Shown here: positions 38,672 through 47,294 of the stretch, in pieces
Numbering within the stretch: the stretch's first letter is position 1
Layout of the letters: the number at the start of each line of letters is the position of its first letter
Origin: DASYTH01 sp035762905
Lineage (GTDB): Bacteria; Actinomycetota; Actinomycetes; Mycobacteriales; Pseudonocardiaceae
DNA: 64,000 nt
Direction: 5' to 3'
Assembly: GCF_035762905.1 (NCBI RefSeq)
Contig: NZ_DASUCC010000144.1
Span: forward strand, 80,571-144,570
Program-made: the position numbers and the translations under genes
Notes under the pieces: model-generated
Told to the model about the DNA's origin: nothing
Seen by the model: only the letters and a program-made list of their open reading frames with translations
The model's database searches: none

Positions 38672-39599
38672 CCCGGTGGACGGCGGTGGCGATGACCAGG
38701 TCTTCCCAGGCCATGCCGGTGGACTTGAAGAGCACGGGCCGGTCGAACCGGACCGATGCCGGGTCGGTGACGATCCGCCGGATCGGGATCAGGTCGGTCG
38801 TGCCGGTGTGTCCTTCGTGGACCGCGAGGATGATGTCGCCGGCTTCGCGCGTGGCGGTGGCGACGTCCTCGACGATCACGTGCGCGCGGGTGAGCAGGGG
38901 ACCATCGACCTCGCGGGCGTCGGGCTCGTGGCTGCCGATGGCGAGCACGACGGCCCGATCGCCGAGCAGGGTCGAGTCGAAGAGGGGTTCCCGGGCGGTG
39001 GTCGCGCACACGACGACGTCGGCCCGGCGCAGCACCCGTCGTGCCTCGGCGCCCGCGGTCGCGGTGACGGTGACCGGAACCGGGCCATGGTGCGGGGGCT
39101 GGACGTGCTGTGGCCGCCGGGCCAGGTACGTCACCTCGCCGAGGTCGCAGTGCGCGGCGAGGGCGGCGACGTGGGCGGTTGCCTGTGGTCCGGTGCCGAA
39201 GACCGCGACGCTGCGCGGGTGTGCGCCGTCGCGGAGGAACGGCAACACCGCGGCGATCGAGACCGCCGATGTCCGCAGGGTGGTCAGCGCGCCGCCGTCG
39301 AGCAGCGCGACCGGGGACAGCGTGGCGGCGTCGAAGAGCAGGTAGCAGCCCTGGATGCGGGGCAGCCCGCGGGTGGGGTTGCCGGGTGCCACGGTGGCCA
39401 CCTTGACGCCGGCGTGATCGCCCCCGGCGGCCGGCATCAGCAGCAGTTGCCCGTGCGCGGTGGGGACTATCATCCGGGCCGGGTCGGCCGCCGGGTCGAG
39501 GCCCGCCCGCAGCGCGGCACCGATGGCCTCGACGGCCTGGCACGGGCCGAGCGCGCGGCGGACCTGGTCGGCGCCGATCAGGATGATGTTCGCCGTCAT
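38637..39599 (-). CDS. ornithine cyclodeaminase/mu-crystallin family (imine reductase or cyclodeaminase)
   Basis: This is a 320-residue protein with the NAD(P) motif VAVFGTGPQATAHVAAL and family blocks GGDHAGVKVATVAPGNP and FKSTGMAWEDLVIA. Members are ornithine cyclodeaminases or delta-1-pyrroline-2-carboxylate and ketimine reductases. The upstream proline racemase family gene overlaps it as ATGA. That pairing is common in D-proline and hydroxyproline catabolism, so a pyrroline-carboxylate reductase role is attractive. The specific reaction cannot be fixed. Confidence 0.85.
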   Translation of the reverse strand: MTANIILIGADQVRRALGPCQAVEAIGAALRAGLDPAADPARMIVPTAHGQLLLMPAAGGDHAGVKVATVAPGNPTRGLPRIQGCYLLFDAATLSPVALLDGGALTTLRTSAVSIAAVLPFLRDGAHPRSVAVFGTGPQATAHVAALAAHCDLGEVTYLARRPQHVQPPHHGPVPVTVTATAGAEARRVLRRADVVVCATTAREPLFDSTLLGDRAVVLAIGSHEPDAREVDGPLLTRAHVIVEDVATATREAGDIILAVHEGHTGTTDLIPIRRIVTDPASVRFDRPVLFKSTGMAWEDLVIATAVHREIGWAGGRSGC

Positions 39600-40615
39600 C
39601 GCAGCACGAAGCCGGGAAACAGCTTGTCGGCGGGGTCGACGACGAACAGGTGCTCGCCGGTCTTGTGGGTGGTCCCGGTGACGACCGGAACCACCGCCTG
39701 CCGCCCGTCGGCGGTGACGTGCCGCTCGATCCGCGCGAGGAAGCGGGAGCCCACGATGGAGTCGTGGACCAGGTGCCCGCCGTCGGGCAGGCGGCCGGTC
39801 GCGCTGAGCATCGCAACGCGGGACGCGGTGCCGGACCCGCACGGCGAGCGGTCCACCTGGCCGTCGGCGAAGATCGTGACGTTGCGCTGGTGCGGGTTGC
39901 CGTCCGGATCCGTGCCGAGGTCGTCGTAGAGGATCGTGCCGTAGACGCCGCTGAGCCGTTCGTCGCCGGGGTGCCGGGCGTGTGCGCTGTCGTTGAGCGC
40001 CCATTTGATCTCCCGGCCGGCGGCGATCAACTCCGCCAGGTTGCCGGGCTCGACGGTCAGCCCCAACGTGGCCGCCGCCACCTGTGCATAGATGGCGCCG
40101 CCGTAGGCGATGTCGGCCTGGACCTTGCCGCGGGCGGTCGGCACGGCGACCCGCTCGGCGATCGCCCAACTGGGCACGTCGACGAACTCCACCTTCGCCA
40201 CGCGCCCGCCCGCGGTGTGCACCCGGGCCAGCACCCGGCCGGACGGCACGTCGATCGGCACCTCCGTGACGCCGCCCGGATCGGCCGCGACCAGGCCCGA
40301 CTCGACCGCCCACCCACCAAGCGCCATGGTGCCGTGCCCACACGCGGTGGAGAACCCGTCCTTGTGCCAGAACAACACACCCAACACCGCGCCGTCATCG
40401 TCCGGCCGAGTCAGAAAACCGCCGTACATGTCGGCGTGCCCGCGCGGCTCGAAACACAGCATCCGGCGCAACCCGTCCACCGTCGCGTCGGAAATGGCGA
40501 ACATCCGGCGCTCGGCCACCGTCGCACCACGCAGCCGCACCGGCGGCCGCACCACGATACGAAACGGCTCACCGCAGGTGTGATAGTCGACGGTCCGCAC
40601 ATCCGACTGGAACAC
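39596..40615 (-). CDS. proline racemase / hydroxyproline 2-epimerase family
   Basis: This is a 339-residue PLP-independent racemase fold. Both catalytic cysteines are seen: TACGHGTMALGG and DRSPCGSGTASR. Dehydratases of this family have Thr in place of the second cysteine, so this one should racemise or epimerise proline or hydroxyproline rather than dehydrate trans-3-hydroxyproline. The N terminus VDYHTCGEPFRIV is standard. The gene overlaps the ornithine-cyclodeaminase-like gene by four bases, and 17 bases separate it from a divergent GNAT. Confidence 0.88.
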   Translation of the reverse strand: MFQSDVRTVDYHTCGEPFRIVVRPPVRLRGATVAERRMFAISDATVDGLRRMLCFEPRGHADMYGGFLTRPDDDGAVLGVLFWHKDGFSTACGHGTMALGGWAVESGLVAADPGGVTEVPIDVPSGRVLARVHTAGGRVAKVEFVDVPSWAIAERVAVPTARGKVQADIAYGGAIYAQVAAATLGLTVEPGNLAELIAAGREIKWALNDSAHARHPGDERLSGVYGTILYDDLGTDPDGNPHQRNVTIFADGQVDRSPCGSGTASRVAMLSATGRLPDGGHLVHDSIVGSRFLARIERHVTADGRQAVVPVVTGTTHKTGEHLFVVDPADKLFPGFVLR

Positions 40616-40632
40616 GGTGCCAGTATGCGGCC

Positions 40633-41121
40633 ATGCGACCCATCGTTCGGCCGTTCGTAGCCGATGACCTCGAAGCGGTGACGGCGCTGTCGGTGCGGGC
40701 CTGGGCGCCGGTGTTCGCCTCGCTCGAGGAGGTGCTCGGCGAGTCCGGGGTGTACGCGGAGATGTACCCGGACGGCTGGCGGGTGGAGCAGGAACGGGCG
40801 GTGCGGACCACCTGCCGCGCGGACGGGACGCACGTGTGGGTGGCCGAACTCGACAGCGGCGTCGCCGGTTTCGTGGCCCTCCGTCTTGATCACGAGGAGC
40901 GCATGGGCGAGGTCTACATGATCGCTGTCGATCCCGCCGAGCAACGCAACGGCATCGGCTCGTTGCTGACGTCGTTCGCGCTGAAGTGGTTCAAGGACAA
41001 CGGCATGGCGCTGGCGATGGTCGAGACCGGCGGCGACCCGGGGCATGCGCCCGCCCGCCGGACCTATGAACGGGCCGGTTTCGTGCGACTCCCGGTCGCC
41101 AGGTACTTCACGAAGCTCTGA
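40633..41121 (+). CDS. GNAT N-acetyltransferase
   Basis: This is a 162-residue GNAT with VYMIAVDPAEQRNGIGSLLTSFA as acetyl-CoA loop (Q-R-N-G-I-G) and ARRTYERAGFVRLPVARYF at the C terminus. The N-terminal DDLEAVTALSVRAWAPVF block is typical of aminoglycoside-like or peptide-acetylating GNATs. The substrate is unknown. It is divergent from the proline racemase family gene and converges on the PspC-like gene 11 bases away. Confidence 0.85.
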   Translation: MRPIVRPFVADDLEAVTALSVRAWAPVFASLEEVLGESGVYAEMYPDGWRVEQERAVRTTCRADGTHVWVAELDSGVAGFVALRLDHEERMGEVYMIAVDPAEQRNGIGSLLTSFALKWFKDNGMALAMVETGGDPGHAPARRTYERAGFVRLPVARYFTKL

Positions 41122-41131
41122 GGGCTCCGCC

Positions 41132-41326
41132 TCACGGCTTCTTCGGCATCATGATCCACAGAACGATGTAGGCGATGAACTGCGGGCCGGGCAGCAGGCA
41201 GGACAGCACGAACAGCAACCTCATCTTGCCCGGCGTCCAGCCGACGCGGTCCGCCAGCCCCGCGCAGACGCCGGCGATCACCTTGCGGGACTGCGGCCTG
41301 GCCAACGTGGTGGTGGTCGTGGTCAT
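41132..41326 (-). CDS. small PspC-domain membrane protein
   Basis: This is a 64-residue protein: a Thr-rich start (TTTTTTLARPQSRKVIAG), VCAGLADRVGW and MRLLFVLSCLLPGPQFIAYI, then WIMMPKK. That is a complete PspC domain with one or two membrane helices, as in phage-shock-type envelope-stress proteins. In actinobacteria such single-domain proteins are common and mostly uncharacterised. It converges on a GNAT gene. Confidence 0.85.
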   Translation of the reverse strand: MTTTTTTLARPQSRKVIAGVCAGLADRVGWTPGKMRLLFVLSCLLPGPQFIAYIVLWIMMPKKP

Positions 41327-41467
41327 GGGGTAGGCATACCCCTTCGCGCCTGCGGCTAACCGGACACACGTCCGCGGCGACTGCCCGTGCCCCTGCGGCC
41401 GGTCCGGGACGGGCCGTGCGGCAGACTCGGCCGGACATTCGTCGCAGGTGAGGAGGGCAGGCCGGTC

Positions 41468-41833
41468 GTGATCGCCGGGTTCGGGACCGCGTTGATCTGG
41501 GCCGCGCTGGGGGGCGCGGCCTGGTCGTTGCTGCTCGTGGTGCGCGACAAGCCGCCGGGTGCGGCCACCTTGGGGCTGCTGGCGCTGCTCGAACTGGGGC
41601 TGCTGGTGCAGGCGGTGATCGGGATCGGCAAGCTGATCGGGACCGACCAGGACGTGTCCGGGGCGTCGTTCGTCGGTTACCTGATCGGCTCGCTGCTGAT
41701 CCTGCCGGCCGCCGCGTTCTGGGCGCTGGCCGAGCGGAGCCGTTGGGGGACAACGGTTCTCGTCGTCGGATGCCTGGTGGTTCCGGTCATGATCGTGCGG
41801 CTGAACCAGATCTGGGGTGCGGCCGGTGGTTGA
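41468..41833 (+). CDS. four-helix membrane protein of unknown function
   Basis: This is a 121-residue hydrophobic protein with about four helices (FGTALIWAALGGAAWSLLLV, LGLLALLELGLLVQAVIGIG, and others). GAGGAGGGCAG lies 7-15 bases before the GTG at 41468. It has no motif I recognise. The next gene overlaps its end by eight bases and encodes a similar four-helix protein, so the two likely form a membrane pair in one operon with the AraC-type regulator. Confidence 0.65.
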   Translation: MIAGFGTALIWAALGGAAWSLLLVVRDKPPGAATLGLLALLELGLLVQAVIGIGKLIGTDQDVSGASFVGYLIGSLLILPAAAFWALAERSRWGTTVLVVGCLVVPVMIVRLNQIWGAAGG

Positions 41834-42227
41834 CGCGAGAACGCGCACCGGGCCGGGGCGGCTGCTGATCGCGGTGTACGCGGTGTTCGCGCTGGCGGCC
41901 ACCGCGCGGTCGGCGGTGCAGATCGTCACCCGGTTCGACCGGGCGCCGCTGGCCTACCTGCTCTCCGCGCTGGCGGCGGTGGTCTACATCGTCGCCACCG
42001 TGGCGCTGGCCCGGGGCAGCCGGCGGGTGGCCCTGGTCGCGTGCACGGTGGAACTGGTCGGGGTGCTCGCGGTCGGCACCGCCAGCCTGATCGCACCGGA
42101 GGCGTTCCCGGACGCCACGGTGTGGTCGACGTTCGGCGGCGGCTACGGCTTCGTGCCGCTGGGGCTACCCATCTTGGGCCTGCTGTGGCTGCGCCGGACC
42201 CGCGGTGGTCCATCCTTGACAGCGTGA
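41826..42227 (+). CDS. four-helix membrane protein, partner of the preceding gene
   Basis: This is a 133-residue protein with four hydrophobic helices (LLIAVYAVFALAATARSAV, LAYLLSALAAVVYIVATVAL, VALVACTVELVGVLAVGTAS, FVPLGLPILGLLWL). No known motif is visible. GTG 41826 overlaps the previous stop; GTG 41817 would add three residues. Its stop overlaps the AraC regulator start as GTGA, so all three are translated as a unit. Confidence 0.65.
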   Translation: MVDARTRTGPGRLLIAVYAVFALAATARSAVQIVTRFDRAPLAYLLSALAAVVYIVATVALARGSRRVALVACTVELVGVLAVGTASLIAPEAFPDATVWSTFGGGYGFVPLGLPILGLLWLRRTRGGPSLTA

Positions 42228-43048
42228 ACGGTGATCCGACCACCAGTGAGTACGGCCTGCTCGGCGTGCGGGACTTCGACTTCGCCCTGGACCGGGTGCC
42301 GGTCTCGGCCGACCTCGCCGACCTGGTCGAGCGGCACTGGCTGGTGCGCTGGAGCCTGCCGCCCGGCCGGCGCGAGCAGATCACCCTGCTGCCGCAACCG
42401 TGCGTGAACCTGATCTTCGACCAGGGCCGGCTGGTCATCGGCGGGGTCGGCCGGGAGCGGTTCAGCTACGAGTGCACCGGTACCGGCCGGGTGTTCGGGG
42501 TCAAGTTCCGGCCCGGTGGTTTTCGTCCGTTCCTCGGCCGCTCGGTGGCCGAGCTGACCGACCAGGTGCGCCCGCTCGCCACGCTGTGGGGCGGGCCGGC
42601 CGCCGACTCGTTCACCGCCGAGCTGACCCGGGCCCGGGAACTGGCCGACCTGGTCGCCGTGGCCGAACGCCACCTGCGGGCGCACTGGCCGGCGCCGGAT
42701 CCGGAGGTGGCCACCGTCGGCCGGATCGTCAACGCGCTGCTCTATGACCGGACCATCACCCGCGTCGACGATGTCTCGAAGCGGTTCAACATCCCGGCCC
42801 GCACGCTGCAGCGGCTGTTCGGGCGGTACGTGGGCGTCAGTCCGAAGTGGGTGCTGCGCCGCTACCGGCTGCACGAGGCGGCCGCCCGGTTGACCGCCGC
42901 GACCGGCGCGAACTGGGCCGAGGTCGCGGCCGAGCTCGGCTACTTCGACCAGTCGCACTTCATCCGGGACTTCACCCGGGCGGTCGGCCTCACCCCGGCT
43001 GCCTACGCCGAAGCCACCCGCCGGCACGCCGCTCCGCTGAGCGCGTAG
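42224..43048 (+). CDS. AraC-family regulator with DUF6597-type N domain
   Basis: This is a 274-residue regulator. The N-terminal domain (ERHWLVRWSLPPGRREQITLL, then GRVFGVKFRPGGFRPFL) resembles DUF6597. Two AraC helix-turn-helices follow at ~190-270: VDDVSKRFNIPARTLQRLF and WAEVAAELGYFDQSHFIRDF. Translation is coupled to the two small membrane proteins upstream, its probable targets. Its 3' end overlaps the convergent phosphoesterase by 59 bases, which is long. Confidence 0.88.
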   Translation: MNGDPTTSEYGLLGVRDFDFALDRVPVSADLADLVERHWLVRWSLPPGRREQITLLPQPCVNLIFDQGRLVIGGVGRERFSYECTGTGRVFGVKFRPGGFRPFLGRSVAELTDQVRPLATLWGGPAADSFTAELTRARELADLVAVAERHLRAHWPAPDPEVATVGRIVNALLYDRTITRVDDVSKRFNIPARTLQRLFGRYVGVSPKWVLRRYRLHEAAARLTAATGANWAEVAAELGYFDQSHFIRDFTRAVGLTPAAYAEATRRHAAPLSA

Positions 43049-43865
43049 GCAGGATCACCCGGGGCACCCGGGGCGGGTTCTGTCGGACCTTCCACTCCCG
43101 CGGGTAGCCGAGCGAGACCTCCTCGAACGGGATCCCGTCGTACACCGTGCTGCGCGGGATGTGCAGGTGCCCGTAGACGGCGACGGCCGTGTTGAACCGG
43201 GTGTGCCAGTCCGCGGTGCGTTCGGTGCCGCACCAGATCGCGAAGTCCGGGTAGCGCAGGATCCGGGTGGGTTCCCGGACCAGCGGCCAGTGGTTGATCA
43301 GTACCAGCGGGACCTCCGGGTCGCACTCGGCGAGCCGCCGCTCGGTCGCCGCGACCCTGGCCGCGCACCAGGTCTCCAGGTTCGGATGCGGGTCGGGGTG
43401 CAGGAAGTACTCGTCGGTGCACACCACTCCGGTCTCGTAGGCCCGGGCCAGCGCCGCCTCCTTGGTGTGCACGCCATCCACCCGGAACGTGTAGTCGTAG
43501 AGCAGGAACAGCGGTGCCACGCGGACCGGGCCGCCCGGCCCCTCCCACACCGGGTAGGGATCCTCGGGGGTGACCACGCCGAGCCGCCGGCACAGGTCCA
43601 CCAGCCACCGGTAGCGCTCCTCGCCGCGCGCGGTGAGCGGGTCGTCCTTGGTGGTCCACAGCTCGTGGTTGCCGGGGGACCAGATCACCTTCGCGAACCG
43701 CTCGGTGAGCCGGCGCATGGCCCACTCGATCTGGGTGCTGCGCTCGGCGACATCTCCGGCGACGATCAGCCAGTCGTCGTCGGACTCGGGCCGCAGTCCC
43801 TCTACGATGTCCCGGTTCTCCGGATATCCGACGTGCAGATCACTGGTCGCTAACAGGCGGGTCAC
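42990..43865 (-). CDS. metallophosphoesterase
   Basis: This is a 291-residue calcineurin-like phosphoesterase with all metal motifs: TSDLHVGY, VAGDVAERS, SPGNHELW and VYGHLHIPRS, plus NHWPLV. In many actinobacteria a gene like this sits next to a phosphopantetheinyl transferase, but none is here. The substrate is unknown. The last 59 bases overlap the convergent AraC gene, so antisense transcription could couple them. Confidence 0.9.
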   Translation of the reverse strand: MTRLLATSDLHVGYPENRDIVEGLRPESDDDWLIVAGDVAERSTQIEWAMRRLTERFAKVIWSPGNHELWTTKDDPLTARGEERYRWLVDLCRRLGVVTPEDPYPVWEGPGGPVRVAPLFLLYDYTFRVDGVHTKEAALARAYETGVVCTDEYFLHPDPHPNLETWCAARVAATERRLAECDPEVPLVLINHWPLVREPTRILRYPDFAIWCGTERTADWHTRFNTAVAVYGHLHIPRSTVYDGIPFEEVSLGYPREWKVRQNPPRVPRVILPTRSAERRAGGWLRRRQPG

Positions 43866-43891
43866 GGCTCGACCCTACCGACGATCGGTCC

Positions 43892-43930
43892 GTACGTAGA
43901 TCCGTGGAAAAACTACGTACCACCACGGAT
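43892..43930. promoter_or_regulatory. two interleaved inverted repeats before the LuxR gene
   Basis: GTACGTAG (43892-43899) pairs with CTACGTAC (43913-43920). ATCCGTGG (43900-43907) pairs with CCACGGAT (43923-43930). The two perfect 8 bp dyads are interleaved, so as RNA hairpins they exclude each other, and as DNA they look like two overlapping operators. They lie between a divergent phosphoesterase and a LuxR-type regulator. Confidence 0.6.
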
Positions 43931-43998
43931 GTGTATCCGGCGGGTGGTCGGCGACTCTTGTAGTGAACGCGAGACGACCGAGAAGAAGAGGGTGCGGC

Positions 43999-44607
43999 AT
44001 GACGGCGGCGGTTCTGACCCCTGTGCTCACCGTCGGACTGGTCGGTGACCACCCCGTGGGCCTACTGTCCGGAGTGGACGGACTACGGATTGTCGTGTGC
44101 ACGGCGGACGGGGCCGGGATCGCCACACCGGATGTGTTGATCGTGGACGGTGTGCGGTCGTTGCGCGCGGTGCGCGATCGGGTACCCGGAGTTCCGGTTC
44201 TGGTCGTCACGACCGCGGATGACGTCGAGTCGGTGTTCAACGCGATGCGCGCCGGCGCGCGGGGCTACCTGCTCCGCGGTGCCGAGCGGGCCGACATCGT
44301 GCGGGCCGTCCGCGGGGTCGCCGCCGGCGAGATGATCCTTGGCGCACAGATCGCCAGCCGGCTCACCGACCTGATGATCCGCCAGGCCCAGCCCAGCCAT
44401 CCGTTCCCCACCCTGTCCGCGCGGGAACGCGAGATCATGGAGCTGATCGCCGTCGGCGCGGACAACTCCACCATCGCCCGCCGCCTCGACCTCGCCCCGA
44501 AAACGGTGCGCAACAACGTCTGCACCATCTTCGGCAAGCTCGGCATCACCGACCGCGCCGAAGCCATCGCCCGCGCCCGGGCGGCCGGCCTCCCCCGCGC
44601 CTCGTAA
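43999..44607 (+). CDS. LuxR-type regulator with receiver-like N domain
   Basis: This is a 202-residue regulator. The N half resembles a receiver fold (TVGLVGDHPVGLL, VLIVDGVRSLRAV, MRAGARGYLLRGAERADI) but lacks the usual acidic pair near residue 10, so phosphorylation is doubtful. The LuxR helix-turn-helix is clear (LSARERE.. ELIAVGADNSTIARRL, TVRNNVCTIFGKLGI). I start at ATG 43999 after GAAGAAGAGGG. Two interleaved dyads lie about 70-105 bases upstream. The target is unknown. Confidence 0.85.
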   Translation: MTAAVLTPVLTVGLVGDHPVGLLSGVDGLRIVVCTADGAGIATPDVLIVDGVRSLRAVRDRVPGVPVLVVTTADDVESVFNAMRAGARGYLLRGAERADIVRAVRGVAAGEMILGAQIASRLTDLMIRQAQPSHPFPTLSAREREIMELIAVGADNSTIARRLDLAPKTVRNNVCTIFGKLGITDRAEAIARARAAGLPRAS

Positions 44608-44618
44608 CCGCGCCTCGT

Positions 44619-44739
44619 GTGAAGTCTTGGACCGACCAACGAAACCTCAGGGGACCGTGACGGCACCCAGCCACAAGCCCCCCGCCATCCGCACGTTCGC
44701 TGGAACGCAACAACAGCAGTAGAACCCGGAGAGGCGGAC
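44619..44739 (-). repeat. left copy of a ~120 bp inverted repeat
   Basis: Read on the minus strand, this 121-base unit matches 48764-48885 on the plus strand with 16 mismatches and one 1-base gap (about 86% identity by hand). It begins just after the lacI stop and lies between convergent genes. No integrase, transposase or start codon is visible in it. Confidence 0.8.
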
Positions 44740-45752
44740 TAGGGCGGCGGACCAGTACTGGTTCGGCGCACCAAGGTGGCCGGGAGTCGTTCGGTTCGTG
44801 GGGCGCGGGCCGGTTTGCCGAGCGCGAGGGCCATCGCGCGCATGCCGAGTTCTGGCATGCCCAGGTGCACGGTGGTCAACGGCGGCACCACGTCCCGGGC
44901 GATCGGCATGTCGTCGAAGCCGATCACCGAGATGTCGCCGGGCACGGACAGGCCGCGCTCGCGCAGCGTGGCCAGCACCCCGATGGCCATGGCATCGTTC
45001 AGCGCGGCGATCGCGGTGAGGGTGGGGGAGGAGTCGAGCAGCGTCGCGGCCGCCGCGGCGCCGCTGTCCCGGTCGAAGTCGGCGTAGACGACCCGGCGCG
45101 GTCCGATGGTGCGGCCGAACTCCTTGGCGGCGCGCCGAAGCCCGGTCAGCCGGTCGGTGGTCGTTGTGAGCACCTTGGGCCCGGCGACGACGCCGATCCG
45201 CTTGTGACCGAGCCGGAACAGCTCGGCGCCGGCCAGGTAGCCGCCCTCCTCGTTGCCGGGCAGCACCGAGTCGCCGGCGTGCATGTGCCGGCCGATCGCC
45301 GCCACCCGGCCGCCGGTCTGCTCGTAGGCGCGCAGCTTCGCGTTCAGCAGCCGGGTGAACCGCTGGTCGTGGTAGCCCGACCCGGTCAGCACGATCGCGG
45401 CCACCTGCTGGGCGCGCAGCAGGTCCACGTAGGCCAGCTCCCGGTCCGGGTCGCGGTAGCTGTTGCAGATGATGCACAGCCGGCCGTGCTCGGTGGCCAC
45501 CTTCTGCAGCCCGCGGGTGATCTCGGCGAAGTACGGGTCGGACACGTCGTGCACGATCACGCCGACCGCCACCCGATCCGCCCTGGCCAGCAGCTGGGCG
45601 TGCGCGTTGGGCACGTAGTGCAGCTCGTCGACCGCGCGCAGCACCCGGCCGCGCAGCTCGTCGGCGACCGGTTTGGCGCTGCCGTTGATTACCCGCGACG
45701 CGGTCGCCGCGGATACTCCGGCCCGCCGCGCCACATCGGCCAGCGTCGCCAT
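44739..45752 (-). CDS. LacI-family transcriptional repressor
   Basis: This is a 337-residue repressor. The N-terminal helix-turn-helix is complete (TLADVARRAGVSAATASRVI) with hinge helix residues ~50-60, then a periplasmic-binding-like sensor domain (VGVIVHDVSDPYFAEITRG, SVIGFDDMPIARDV). It binds palindromic operators and responds to a sugar or related ligand. It is divergent from the cupin gene; a matching operator lies at 45807 and a near-identical one before the sugar cluster at 53333. Its stop abuts the left repeat. Confidence 0.92.
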   Translation of the reverse strand: MATLADVARRAGVSAATASRVINGSAKPVADELRGRVLRAVDELHYVPNAHAQLLARADRVAVGVIVHDVSDPYFAEITRGLQKVATEHGRLCIICNSYRDPDRELAYVDLLRAQQVAAIVLTGSGYHDQRFTRLLNAKLRAYEQTGGRVAAIGRHMHAGDSVLPGNEEGGYLAGAELFRLGHKRIGVVAGPKVLTTTTDRLTGLRRAAKEFGRTIGPRRVVYADFDRDSGAAAAATLLDSSPTLTAIAALNDAMAIGVLATLRERGLSVPGDISVIGFDDMPIARDVVPPLTTVHLGMPELGMRAMALALGKPARAPRTERLPATLVRRTSTGPPP

Positions 45753-45806
45753 CGGGTTCCTCCCACCGGGTCGACCCCCTAACGTTGTCCGTGCGCTCCA
45801 GCCGAA

Positions 45807-45820
45807 GAAAGCCCTTTCCT
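45807..45820. promoter_or_regulatory. LacI-type operator in the lacI/cupin divergent promoter
   Basis: GAAAGCCCTTTCCT holds the imperfect palindrome GAAAG-CC-CTTTC and lies 54 bases upstream of the divergent lacI start. The site at 53333-53346 (GAAAGCGCTTACCT) agrees at 12 of 14 positions. It is the natural site for the adjacent LacI protein. Confidence 0.6.
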
Positions 45821-45843
45821 CCAGCGATCGGAATGGGATCCCC

Positions 45844-46557
45844 GTGACAGAGCCTGCAATGCTACCCGGTGGCGTCGGAATTTCCCGCTTGTGTGTCTAC
45901 GACACGACGGCGCCGGACGGGTTGCCCGGCGGCAGCCCGCACATCCACCTGGCCTGCTCCGAGGCCTATGTGGTCACCGGCGGACGCGGCGCGGTGCAAA
46001 CGCTGTCCGGCGCCGGCTTCGCCGAGCACGAGCTGACCGCCGGCACCGTGTTGTGGTTCACCCCGGGCACGGTGCACCGGCTGGTCAACCGCGGGAATCT
46101 GGAGCTGTTCGTGATCATGGCCAACACCGGGCTGCCGGAGGCCGGCGACGCCGTGCTCACCTTCCCGGCCGAGGTGCTTGCCGACCCGGACGCCTATGCG
46201 GCGGCCGCCGCGCTGCCCGACGGCGGCGCTCCGGGCACCGACCCGGTGGCCGCCTACCGACGGCGCGACCTGGCCATCGCCGGGTTCCAGCAGCTGGTCG
46301 CCGGCGGCCCGGCCGCGTTGGCCGGCTTCCACCGGGCCGCCGTCGCCCTCAAACGCGAGCAGGCCGACGCCTGGCACCTCCGCTGGGCAACCGGGGCCCT
46401 TGCCGCTGCCAAGCACACCGGCGAGCACCTCGCCGCCCTGCGCGAAGGCGACCCGGCCCACCTCGCCGAGGCCGCCGTACACGCCATGCCGGCCCCGCGC
46501 GAGCGGGGCCGGCTGGGCATGTGCGGGCTGCTGGACACCTATCCGGTCAGTCCTTGA
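45844..46557 (+). CDS. cupin-domain protein
   Basis: This is a 237-residue protein. A cupin beta-barrel with metal residues is seen in GSPHIHLACSEAYVVTGG (H-x-H ... E) and FTPGTVHRLVNRG (third His). The C-terminal ~100 residues are helical and unfamiliar. It may be an isomerase or dioxygenase acting on a sugar or aromatic, but no specific motif decides. The start is GTG 45844. It is divergent from lacI with a shared operator, so it is probably repressed by it. Its end overlaps the convergent lipoprotein gene by 11 bases. Confidence 0.75.
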   Translation: MTEPAMLPGGVGISRLCVYDTTAPDGLPGGSPHIHLACSEAYVVTGGRGAVQTLSGAGFAEHELTAGTVLWFTPGTVHRLVNRGNLELFVIMANTGLPEAGDAVLTFPAEVLADPDAYAAAAALPDGGAPGTDPVAAYRRRDLAIAGFQQLVAGGPAALAGFHRAAVALKREQADAWHLRWATGALAAAKHTGEHLAALREGDPAHLAEAAVHAMPAPRERGRLGMCGLLDTYPVSP

Positions 46558-47182
46558 CCACCGCCTTGGCACCGGTGGGGGTCATGGCGAACGCGGCGCC
46601 GATGCCGTGGCCGAAGGCCTCCCCGGGGGCCGCGTCGCCGACGAACCGGTAGACCGGCCGCCCGGCAAGGGTGAGTTGGACGATGCCGTCCGGCCGGGTG
46701 AACTGGCTGACCAGCTTGGGGTCGATGCCCTCGACGTCCACGGTCCCGTCCGCCGGTGGCGACACCGGCGGGAAGACCTTGGCGCAGTCGCCGAGGCAGC
46801 TGGACTTCACCGGCTTGGCCTGGTCGGAATCCAAGCGGTACAACGTCATCGCGTTCCCGTCGGTGATGATCCGGCCGAGCTTGAGGTGCGCGGCGGCCGC
46901 CAGCCGCTCCACCGACGTGTCCGGTGTGGACGGTCTGGCCGGCGGTGCGCTGGTGCTGGACGGTGGTTGCGGCGCGGAGCCGGCCGACTCGCTCGGTGCC
47001 GCGGTCTCGGGCGCTTCCGACGGCTCGGACGGTGCGGTGGTGGTGCTGACCAGCGCTTCCGGGTTGTTCGAGGTCACGACGACCCGGGCGCTTGAGGTCG
47101 GCTCACCACCCGTGCAGGCGGTGAGCCCGAACGTCGCGAACGCCGTGAGAACGGCAGCACGAAATAGGACTGACTTCTTCAT
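46547..47182 (-). CDS. secreted lipoprotein with COG4315-type repeats
   Basis: This is a 211-residue protein with signal and lipobox FGLTACTGG (Cys ~23), then a Ser/Thr/Pro/Ala-rich linker of about 65 residues. The C-terminal domain has SSCLGDCAKVFPPV and LTLAGRPVYRFVGD, the PF03640 'secreted repeat'. The function of that family is unknown. The two cysteines in CLGDC could form a disulphide. It converges on the cupin gene and is divergent from the peptide transporter. Confidence 0.82.
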   Translation of the reverse strand: MKKSVLFRAAVLTAFATFGLTACTGGEPTSSARVVVTSNNPEALVSTTTAPSEPSEAPETAAPSESAGSAPQPPSSTSAPPARPSTPDTSVERLAAAAHLKLGRIITDGNAMTLYRLDSDQAKPVKSSCLGDCAKVFPPVSPPADGTVDVEGIDPKLVSQFTRPDGIVQLTLAGRPVYRFVGDAAPGEAFGHGIGAAFAMTPTGAKAVVKD

Positions 47183-47294
47183 TGGGTCCCCTCCCGGAGC
47201 TTCGTGCCACCCACACGTAACAGTGGGCCGATTGGTTCAAAACTCGTCGAACTTTCTTTGTTTCGAGGGGCGGCGGAGCGGGAACGGCCGTTTG

